Origin: Chitinophagaceae bacterium
Lineage (GTDB): Bacteria > Bacteroidota > Bacteroidia > Chitinophagales > Chitinophagaceae
Reading direction: 5' to 3'
Length of the DNA: 8,033 nucleotides
NCBI GenBank assembly: GCA_025455245.1
Contig: JALOMX010000078.1
Location: 1-8,033, forward strand
Under the pieces are notes generated by a model that made no database searches, was not told where the DNA came from, and was given only the letters and a program-made list of their open reading frames with translations. Within the stretch, counting starts at the first letter, position 1; each line of letters opens with the position of its first letter. A program made the translations under genes and the position numbers. Of this stretch, positions 1-5,725 are shown piece after piece.

Positions 1-183
1 CTATTCACGGCCTGGAGTCAGTACAATGGGAGCTTATCCTATTGCGGGTTTGAGTTCCTGATTAGTGATATCTTATACAAAGATGGTCAGGTAAATAAAG
101 TCAATTACAGAATACCGGAAAAAAAACAACCCTTTATAGACAACCACAAACATGAATTGGTTTTCAATGTTCTGTTTTACTGA
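1..183 (+). CDS. C-terminal end of an unidentified protein, possibly an outer-membrane beta-barrel (5' partial)
   Basis: Frame 1 is open from the window edge through 60 codons to a TGA at 181-183; the start lies outside. I do not recognise the family. The segment is rich in aromatic and polar residues (starting LFTAWSQYNGS) and ends in a hydrophobic stretch, HELVFNVLFY, with an aromatic last residue. A short beta-strand with a terminal Phe or Tyr is typical of outer-membrane beta-barrel proteins, so a porin- or receptor-like protein is possible, but this is inference from the tail alone. The next gene starts 72 bp downstream on the same strand. No clear terminator hairpin is visible in between, so read-through cannot be excluded. 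Confidence 0.55.
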   Translation, partial: LFTAWSQYNGSLSYCGFEFLISDILYKDGQVNKVNYRIPEKKQPFIDNHKHELVFNVLFY

Positions 184-255
184 TTGATATGAAATTTTCA
201 CATCAATGTGTGATACAGGTTAAATATTTTCACCCATAGTTTTACATTTTTATCT

Positions 256-1047
256 ATGAGACTTCACCGGAAAATTGCCATGGTTACCGGCTCAGCAAGA
301 GGCATTGGTCTTGCTATTGCTGAGTTATTTGCACAGCAAGGCGCCACCGTTATTGCCACTGATATTAGAGACATTGAAGGCCATGAAATTACCAAAACTC
401 CGGGATTCAAAGGCGAGTACCTGCATCTGGATGTGGGGAACGAAGCGGAATGGCAGCAGGTAACCGATTATCTGGCAAATAAATATGGCAAGCTGGATAT
501 CCTGGTAAATAATGCAGGCATTACAGGCTTTCTGGAGACCAGCGGACCATTTGATGCTGAAAACGCCAGTGTGGAGAGTTGGAACGAAGTACACCGGGTA
601 AATGCCACCGGGGTGATGCTGGGTTGTAAATATGGCATCAGGCTTATGAAAAACGAAGGAGGAAGTATTGTGAATATCTCCTCAAGAAGCGGCATGGTAG
701 GGATACCGGCTGCGGTGGCCTATGCTTCCAGTAAAGCAGCCGTGCGCAACCACACCAAAAGTGTTGCCTTGTATTGTGCGGAAAAGGGATATCAGATCCG
801 CTGCAACAGTATTCATCCTGCCGCTATTATGACCCCGATGTGGGATATGATGCTGGGGACCGGTGAAGGAAGAATGAAAATGATTCGTGAAATAGAGGCG
901 GGCATTCCGCTAGGACATTTTGGCGAACCTATGGATGTGGCGTGGGGCGCACTTTACCTGGCAAGTGATGAAAGCAAATATGTAACCGGTATTGAGCTTA
1001 CGATCGATGGTGGTATTCTTGCCGGCAGTGAAGCCAAACCCAAATGA
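256..1047 (+). CDS. Classical short-chain dehydrogenase/reductase (SDR family oxidoreductase)
   Basis: Predicted soluble cytoplasmic NAD(P)-dependent oxidoreductase acting on an unknown alcohol/ketone pair. The 263 residues match the usual length of classical SDRs. All hallmarks are present: cofactor-binding TGSARGIG at 11-18, an acidic Asp36 at the end of the second strand (in this family usually a sign of NAD(H) over NADP(H) preference), LDV at 58-60, NNAG at 85-88, Asn116, catalytic Ser143, and Tyr156 with Lys160 (YASSK). The segment around HPAAIMTPM (187-195) replaces the common PG motif with PA. The C-terminus carries the typical TGIELTIDGG. It resembles cyclopentanol/glucose dehydrogenase-like SDRs, but the substrate cannot be read from sequence. 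The ATG at 256 begins directly at the Rossmann strand and has no Shine-Dalgarno. The next gene follows after 12 bp, so the two are probably co-transcribed. Confidence 0.93.
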   Translation: MRLHRKIAMVTGSARGIGLAIAELFAQQGATVIATDIRDIEGHEITKTPGFKGEYLHLDVGNEAEWQQVTDYLANKYGKLDILVNNAGITGFLETSGPFDAENASVESWNEVHRVNATGVMLGCKYGIRLMKNEGGSIVNISSRSGMVGIPAAVAYASSKAAVRNHTKSVALYCAEKGYQIRCNSIHPAAIMTPMWDMMLGTGEGRMKMIREIEAGIPLGHFGEPMDVAWGALYLASDESKYVTGIELTIDGGILAGSEAKPK

Positions 1048-1059
1048 AATTCAATTTAC

Positions 1060-1596
1060 ATGAATACGGAAAGAAAAGTAATTCTCTACATTGCCATGAG
1101 TGTTGATGGCTTTATCGCGGGCCCGCAGGACGACCTTTCCTTTTTAAATGTAGTAGCCAAGGAAGGGGAAGATTACGGATATAATGGTTTTACGGCAATG
1201 GTGGACACGGTCATTATGGGTAGGAAAACCTACGATTGGGTGATGAAACAAGTGCCTGAATTTCCCCACGCAGATAAACAAACCTTCATCCTTACCCGCA
1301 CCGAAAAGCCATCTGAAGGTAATGTTCAATTTTATGCAGGCTCCCTCACCGAACTGATGGCAACCCTTAGAAACCAAACCGGAAAAAATATCTTTGTGGA
1401 TGGCGGCGCAGATGTGGTGAACAGTCTTTTACAGATCAATCAGATAGATGAAATGATCATCTCCATCATACCTTCCCTTGTCGGGGATGGAACACCCCTT
1501 TTCAAACCCGGAAGATCATTTAAAAATTTGAAACTAACAGAAAGCAAAGCTTTTGAAAGCGGCTTGGTTCAATTGCATTATGAAGTAGTCAGGTAA
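1060..1596 (+). CDS. Dihydrofolate reductase family protein (RibD C-terminal domain)
   Basis: A 178-residue single-domain protein of the RibD-C/DHFR-fold group (COG0262), similar in layout to small Bacillus proteins such as YwjB/YyaP. Members bind NADPH and reduce pterin-like or riboflavin-precursor-like substrates, but most stand-alone members have no proven reaction. Visible motifs: first strand VILYIAMSVDGFIAG (7-21), MGRKTYDW (53-60), the nucleotide-binding glycine motif FVDGGADVV (112-120), and DEMIISIIPSLVGDGTPLF (130-148), typical of RibD-C. It lacks the deaminase domain of true RibD, so it is not a full riboflavin enzyme. It is also not a clear housekeeping FolA. It follows the SDR gene by 12 bp and ends 22 bp before a terminator hairpin, which suggests a two-gene transcript ending there. 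Confidence 0.9.
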   Translation: MNTERKVILYIAMSVDGFIAGPQDDLSFLNVVAKEGEDYGYNGFTAMVDTVIMGRKTYDWVMKQVPEFPHADKQTFILTRTEKPSEGNVQFYAGSLTELMATLRNQTGKNIFVDGGADVVNSLLQINQIDEMIISIIPSLVGDGTPLFKPGRSFKNLKLTESKAFESGLVQLHYEVVR

Positions 1597-1617
1597 TCGT
1601 ATCCTGACATAAAAATT

Positions 1618-1651
1618 GGTTACCGGTCCACATTACTGCAAACCGGTAACC
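1618..1651. terminator. Bidirectional intrinsic terminator between convergent genes
   Basis: A perfect 10-bp inverted repeat, GGTTACCGGT (1618-1627) and ACCGGTAACC (1642-1651), encloses a 14-nt loop. On the plus strand a T-rich stretch with six consecutive T follows at 1659-1664. On the minus strand the stem is followed by the complement of the A-run at 1611-1615. It lies between the stop of the RibD-C-type gene (1596) and the stop of infC (1674), so one hairpin can end transcription from both sides. Confidence 0.8.
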
Positions 1652-1673
1652 GGAATTATTTTTTACGGAAAGA

Positions 1674-2240
1674 TTATTTCTTCTTTGCCTTGGGAGCAAA
1701 AACGGCGATCATCCTTTTGCCTTCCATTTTGGGCATGCTTTCAAGAGCGCCCACTTCTGCAAGCCTTTCGGCAAATTTCAGCAGCAACACCTCTCCACGA
1801 TCCTGAAACATGATAGCCCTGCCCCTGAACTGCACATAGCACTTCACTTTGTTTCCTTCTTTTAGGAACTTTTCGGCATGCTTCGATTTGAAATCAAAAT
1901 CATGATCATCGGTACCCGGAGTAAAACGAATTTCCTTCACCTCGCTTTGCTTGGCGTTGGCTTTCATTTCCTTTTCCTTTTTCTTTTTTTCGTAAAGGAA
2001 TTTCTTGTAGTCGATTGCCTTAACTACCGGTGGATCTGCGTTTGGCGAAATTTCGACGAGATCAAGTTCGAGGTTTTGGGCAATGCGCAACGCTTCCTGT
2101 GTCGGGTAGACACCCGGCGTAACATTATCACCAACCAACCTTACCTGTGGAACCCTGATACGTTCATTGATACGATGTTCAGGTTCTACCTGCTTAAATC
2201 TTGGGTTAAAACCCGGTTTTTTTCTAGGGGGAAAAGCCAT
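1674..2240 (-). CDS. infC: Translation initiation factor IF-3
   Basis: IF-3 binds the 30S subunit, prevents premature joining of the 50S subunit and checks start-codon/initiator-tRNA pairing. The 188 residues show a short basic N-terminal tail (MAFPPRKKPG), the N-domain beginning at HRINERIRVP (22-31) and ending in LVEISPNADPPVVKAIDYKK (61-80), a Lys-rich interdomain helix (about 80-97), and the C-domain with EVKEIRFTPGTDDHDF (100-115) and KVKCYVQFRGRAIMFQDRG (131-149). The start is ATG. An in-frame TAA four codons upstream (the intervening codons are ATA, GAA and TTA) limits any extension, so the rare AUU start that E. coli uses for autoregulation is absent. It lies 63 nt after thrS, the usual neighbour. 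The usual next genes, rpmI and rplT, do not follow; a terminator does. Confidence 0.97.
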   Translation of the reverse strand: MAFPPRKKPGFNPRFKQVEPEHRINERIRVPQVRLVGDNVTPGVYPTQEALRIAQNLELDLVEISPNADPPVVKAIDYKKFLYEKKKKEKEMKANAKQSEVKEIRFTPGTDDHDFDFKSKHAEKFLKEGNKVKCYVQFRGRAIMFQDRGEVLLLKFAERLAEVGALESMPKMEGKRMIAVFAPKAKKK

Positions 2241-2273
2241 TAATTCTATTTAGTTAACAAATGGGTTATTACA

Positions 2274-2303
2274 CGAAAATAATATTTATTATGAATCTGC
2301 AAA
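2274..2303 (-). promoter_or_regulatory. Candidate Bacteroidota-type promoter for infC
   Basis: In the 63-nt thrS-infC gap the minus strand reads TTTG (2303-2300), an 18-nt spacer, then TATTTTCG (2281-2274), one mismatch from the phylum's TAnnTTTG -7 element. The transcript would start about 25-30 nt before the infC ATG. The spacer is slightly shorter than the usual 19-21 nt and the region is AT-rich, so a chance match is quite possible. infC may simply be read through from thrS. Confidence 0.25.
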
Positions 2304-4244
2304 TTATTCGTCGTCGCGGCGTGAGGAAATTTCATTTTTCAACTTTGCAATCACCGCCTCTACCGTCATTGATCCAAGATCGCCCTTACCCTGCCGGCGC
2401 AGTGCAACCTGCCCTTGTTCCATTTCCTTTTCGCCTACTACCGCCATATAACTTGCCCTCTGCAATTCAGCCTCGCGGATCTTTTTGCCGATTTTCTCAT
2501 TCCGGTCGTCCACTTCTGCCCTGATACCTGCTTTTTTCAATTGAGAGGCAACACTTTTGGCATAATCGGCAAATTTATCGCTGATAGGCAACACCTTCAC
2601 CTGCCGGGGATTGAGCCAAAGCGGGAATTTACCGGCGTAGTGCTCCAGCAAAAATCCTATAAACCGTTCATGGGTACCAAGCGGAGCCCGGTGAATGATC
2701 AGCGGAACATCCGTTTCGTTACCGGCAGTTGTATAGCTTAAATTGAATCGGCGGCCCTGTGCAAAATCCACCTGATTGGTTGCAAGGGTAAATTCCCGGC
2801 CAATGGCACTCCAGATCTGTACATCAATTTTAGGGCCATAAAATGCGCCTTCGTCAGCCACTTCTATAAAAGGAATATTGCTCTCAATCAATACCTGCCG
2901 AACCATAGCTTCCGTTTCGATCCACAATTCAGGCTCATTTATGTATTTCTGACCAAGTTTTGCGGGATCATGAAGGCTGAGACGCATAACGTACTTGTCT
3001 ATACCAAAAATGCCAAAGTACTTCAGATACATATCGTTTACAGCCCTGAATTCATCTGCAAACTGTTCCCGGGTACAATAAATGTGCGCGTCGTTCATAT
3101 GCAGGCAACGGACACGCATAAGTCCGAAAAGCTCGCCACTTTGTTCGTAGCGATAGCAGGTACCATATTCAGCAAGCCGAAGCGGCAAATCCTTGTAACT
3201 TCTTTGCTCTGCATCGAAAATCTTATGGTGATGCGGGCAGTTCATGGCCCTCAGATAGTATTTTACCCCTTCAAGTTCCATGGGAGGATACATACTATCC
3301 TGATAGTATGGCAGGTGGCCGCTTGTGATATACATGCTTTCTTTGGCAATATGTGGAGTTACCACACGCTTGTAACCTGCATCTTCTTCGGTTTCTTTTG
3401 CCAGTTTTTCCAGCTCTTCAATAACAATAGCGCCGTTGGGCATCCATAAGGGAAGGCCCGGACCCACGTCATCATCAAAAGTAAAGATGCCAAGTTCCTT
3501 TCCAAGTTTGCGGTGGTCACGCTTCTTCGCTTCTTCAAGCATGGCAAGATACTCGTCAAGCTCTTTCTGGCTCGGGAAGGTTACACCATACACCCGGGTC
3601 AGCATTTTATTTTTTTCGTCACCTTTCCAGTAAGCACCTGCAATACCGGTCAATTTGATGGCTTTAATCAATCCTGTGTTGGGAATATGAGGCCCCCGGC
3701 ACAAATCTGTAAAATTGCCCTGCGTGTAAAAAGTGATTTCACCATCCGTCAATCCCTGCAAAAGGTCAAGTTTATATTCATCGCCTTTGGCAGAAAAATA
3801 TTCAACTGCTTCGGACTTGGATATTACCTTTCGGATGAATTCTGATTTAGCTGCTGCAAGTTCCTTCATTTTCTTCTCAAGCGCCACCAGATCTTCTTCA
3901 GAAATTTTACGATCTCCCAGGTCCATGTCATAATAAAATCCCCTCTCCACCGGTGGGCCTACCCAGAATTTAACCCCCGGAAAAAGAGCCTCTACAGCTT
4001 CTGCCATCAGGTGGGCGGAACTATGCCAGAATGTACTTTTACCATCGGAATCTTCCCATTTCAGGAACTGAATGGTTGCATCGGATGGAATTGGTCGGGA
4101 AAGGTCCCACACCTCGCCATTTACCCTTGCAGCCAATACATGACGTGCCAAACCTTCTGAAATTGACTTTGCTACTTCGAACCCCGAAACACCGGCTTCA
4201 TACTGCCTGACTGCACCATCGGGGAAACTTATCTGAATACTCAT
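2304..4244 (-). CDS. thrS: Threonyl-tRNA synthetase
   Basis: Class II aminoacyl-tRNA synthetase that charges tRNA-Thr and edits mischarged Ser-tRNA-Thr. The 646 residues match the full bacterial length. Domains in order: TGS (about 1-62); editing domain with HSSAH (His74, His78) and DLCRGPH (Cys182, His186); catalytic core (about 245-540) with zinc ligands Cys336 (MNCPHH), His387 (MNDAH) and His518 (IIHRAPLG), motif 2 YRYEQSGELFGLMRVR (364-379) and motif 3 around GTHERFIG with Arg527; anticodon-binding domain (about 545-640) containing VDDRNEKIGKKIREAEL. The core has MNDAH where E. coli has QDDAH. The start at 4244 gives the normal TGS beginning (MSIQISFPDG) and has an SD-like AGAGAGG (4260-4254) 9 nt upstream, unusual for this window. 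infC follows 63 nt downstream on the same strand. Confidence 0.98.
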   Translation of the reverse strand: MSIQISFPDGAVRQYEAGVSGFEVAKSISEGLARHVLAARVNGEVWDLSRPIPSDATIQFLKWEDSDGKSTFWHSSAHLMAEAVEALFPGVKFWVGPPVERGFYYDMDLGDRKISEEDLVALEKKMKELAAAKSEFIRKVISKSEAVEYFSAKGDEYKLDLLQGLTDGEITFYTQGNFTDLCRGPHIPNTGLIKAIKLTGIAGAYWKGDEKNKMLTRVYGVTFPSQKELDEYLAMLEEAKKRDHRKLGKELGIFTFDDDVGPGLPLWMPNGAIVIEELEKLAKETEEDAGYKRVVTPHIAKESMYITSGHLPYYQDSMYPPMELEGVKYYLRAMNCPHHHKIFDAEQRSYKDLPLRLAEYGTCYRYEQSGELFGLMRVRCLHMNDAHIYCTREQFADEFRAVNDMYLKYFGIFGIDKYVMRLSLHDPAKLGQKYINEPELWIETEAMVRQVLIESNIPFIEVADEGAFYGPKIDVQIWSAIGREFTLATNQVDFAQGRRFNLSYTTAGNETDVPLIIHRAPLGTHERFIGFLLEHYAGKFPLWLNPRQVKVLPISDKFADYAKSVASQLKKAGIRAEVDDRNEKIGKKIREAELQRASYMAVVGEKEMEQGQVALRRQGKGDLGSMTVEAVIAKLKNEISSRRDDE

Positions 4245-4281
4245 CTTTTTGGTCCTCTCTTAAAATTTTCTAAAAGGAGTG

Positions 4282-4289
4282 CAAAATTA
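4282..4289 (-). promoter_or_regulatory. thrS: Candidate -7 element of the thrS promoter
   Basis: The minus strand reads TAATTTTG, a perfect match to the Bacteroidota -7 consensus TAnnTTTG, 37 nt before the thrS ATG. It predicts a 5' leader of roughly 30 nt, too short for a T-box or a long ThrRS-binding operator of the E. coli kind. No good -33 TTTG lies at the expected distance; the nearest is TTCG at 4308-4305, with a 15-nt spacer. The call therefore rests on the -7 match and on position. Confidence 0.45.
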
Positions 4290-4318
4290 ACAAACTATTA
4301 CCCACGAATTGCGTTCCC

Positions 4319-4348
4319 TTGCATCTTATCAAAGTAATTTTAATTTTT
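4319..4348 (+). promoter_or_regulatory. Candidate promoter for the secreted linker-protein gene
   Basis: TTG (4319-4321), a 19-nt spacer and TAATTTTT (4341-4348) fit the Bacteroidota pattern TTG-N19-21-TAnnTTTG with one mismatch in the last base. The start site would lie about 10 nt before the ATG at 4364, giving a very short leader. An overlapping alternative -7 box, TAATTTTA (4334-4341), has no properly spaced -33 element. The region is AT-rich, so confidence is limited. Confidence 0.3.
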
Positions 4349-4363
4349 CCACGAATTTGACCT

Positions 4364-5668
4364 ATGAAGCGACTGACTAAACTGGTGTTGGCAGGATTTG
4401 TTTTTCCCCTAATCATTCAAGGACAGGATCTCACCGGAATCTGGAGAGGAATTTTTTATAACCCTGCTGAAGTAGCTATGGGCTATCCCAAATACCGATA
4501 TGAAGTTCAGATTGATAACAATGGACGAGATGCAAAGGGAGTGACCTATTCTTATCAAACTACCCGTTTTTACGGAAAGGCTAACCTTGTTGGCGTTTGG
4601 TCACCCAATACAAAAAATCTTGTATTACAGGAAGATAAAATGCTGGAACTGAAAATCACGGGCGGAGGTGACGGTTGCCTGATGACCTGCTATCTGACTT
4701 ACAGAAAAGAGGACGGCAAAGAATATCTTGAAGGCTCTTACACAAGCGCAAACATGAACAATAAAAATGCGAGTTGCGGTGGTGGAAAAGTTTTTCTGGA
4801 AAAAGTACCGGATACCGATTTTGAACTTGAACCATTTCTCGAAAAAAAGAACAGCAAAGGAGCCACAGCTCCCAACCCAAAGATTAAACCGGGTCAGGAG
4901 GATTACCTGGTGAATAAACCACCAACCAAGGCAAATCCGACGCCTCCGGCCAATAAACCACCTGTAAATAAGCCACAGGGAACAACAAAGTCCGCTACCA
5001 CAAAACCACCATCCACAGCTGCCAAACCACCGGCTTCCACCAAGCCTTCCACACCTGCTACCAAGCCTCCCGCTGTTGCATCAAAGCCACCCGCTTCCAC
5101 CACCAAACCGGCCAACCCGGTTCCGGGAAGTTCTTCAAAAACCACCAAAACACCGGGAGCTACTGCCAAAACGGACAATAACACGCAGGCAAAGCCAACC
5201 ACCCCTCCACGGCAGCCTGAACCAGTCGTAAAAGAATCCGGCCCCAAAACGGCCAATACCGATATAGCAGCAACCGAACCGGTAAAACCGAAACCGCTTC
5301 CCCCTCCTCCCCCTGCTTTGAAGGAAAGAAAGAATGAACTTTTTAAAACAATTACCACTTCGGAGCGAATGATTGAGGTGAGCTTTTATGATAACGGGGA
5401 GATTGACGGAGACACCATCAGTGTTTATAATAATAATCGCCTTGTTACTTCAAGAAAAGGCCTTTCTGCAAAACCGGTGACTTTGAAAGTTGAATTAAAT
5501 GAAAATGAACCACAACAGGATATTGTTATGGTTGCTGAAAACCTTGGAAGCATACCACCCAATACCGCTTTGATGATAGTGAAAGCCGGAGAACAGCGTT
5601 ATACACTCAATATAAGCAGTACCGAACAAAAAAATGCCATGGTACGGTTTGTGTATAAGCCCGATTAA
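4364..5668 (+). CDS. Secreted two-domain protein of unknown function with a long KPP-rich linker
   Basis: 434 residues, exported to the periplasm or cell surface. A cleavable signal peptide is visible (basic MKRLTK, hydrophobic core LVLAGFVFPLII, likely cut near QG/QD at 20-21). The N-terminal domain (about 22-155) starts DLTGIWRG, is predicted beta-rich, and has three cysteines (105, 109, 138). Residues about 168-317 form a low-complexity linker rich in Pro, Lys, Thr and Ala, with six KPP units between 185 and 243 and ending in PLPPPPP. The C-terminal domain (about 325-434) contains FYDNGEIDGDTISVYNNN (341-358) and AENLGSIPPNTALMIV (391-406). I recall similar C-terminal domains in many Bacteroidota secreted proteins, without a known function. 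There is no lipobox Cys, T9SS tail or later membrane segment. The gene diverges from thrS and lies 57 bp before the preferred DUF58 start, so joint transcription is possible. Confidence 0.88.
   Translation: MKRLTKLVLAGFVFPLIIQGQDLTGIWRGIFYNPAEVAMGYPKYRYEVQIDNNGRDAKGVTYSYQTTRFYGKANLVGVWSPNTKNLVLQEDKMLELKITGGGDGCLMTCYLTYRKEDGKEYLEGSYTSANMNNKNASCGGGKVFLEKVPDTDFELEPFLEKKNSKGATAPNPKIKPGQEDYLVNKPPTKANPTPPANKPPVNKPQGTTKSATTKPPSTAAKPPASTKPSTPATKPPAVASKPPASTTKPANPVPGSSSKTTKTPGATAKTDNNTQAKPTTPPRQPEPVVKESGPKTANTDIAATEPVKPKPLPPPPPALKERKNELFKTITTSERMIEVSFYDNGEIDGDTISVYNNNRLVTSRKGLSAKPVTLKVELNENEPQQDIVMVAENLGSIPPNTALMIVKAGEQRYTLNISSTEQKNAMVRFVYKPD
4865..5314 (+). repeat. Low-complexity Pro/Lys/Thr/Ala coding region (linker)
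   Basis: This segment encodes residues 168-317 of the secreted protein. It is made of irregular short units such as KPPAST, TKPPST and TKPPAV; six KPP triplets fall within 4916-5092, and a Pro5 run closes the segment. The C-rich plus strand keeps the opposite strand open as a Gly/Val-rich reading frame, which is a composition artefact. Such sequences are usually disordered and extended, and can vary in length between strains by slippage or recombination. Confidence 0.8.
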
Positions 5669-5725
5669 GTTGTTTTCATTTACATTGCAGGGCAAATTCA
5701 AACCACCTGTAAATTGATTGAAGAA

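Noticed and set aside
237..244. TAGTTTTA upstream of the SDR gene as a -7 promoter element
   Set aside because: One mismatch to TAnnTTTG, but no TTG at the right distance upstream, and it lies only 11 bp before the ATG.
1878..2243. Plus-strand open frame of 121 codons opposite infC
   Set aside because: Antisense shadow of infC. The Phe/Leu-rich stretch is the reverse of the Lys-rich linker helix.
2279..2292. ATAATA-TT-TATTAT palindrome in the thrS-infC gap
   Set aside because: Pure A/T palindrome in AT-rich intergenic DNA; expected by chance and unstable as a hairpin.
2970..3449. Plus-strand open frame of 159 codons
   Set aside because: It lies wholly inside the strongly supported thrS gene on the other strand and matches no family I know.
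4903..5358. Long minus-strand Gly/Val-rich open frame (151 codons) opposite the linker
   Set aside because: It mirrors the C-rich KPP-coding strand. Its composition is an artefact and it has no recognisable domain or promoter.
5678..5714. ATTTACA/TGTAAAT inverted repeat between the secreted-protein and DUF58 genes
   Set aside because: Seven AT-rich pairs around a 23-nt loop and no T-run. Too weak for a terminator or operator claim.
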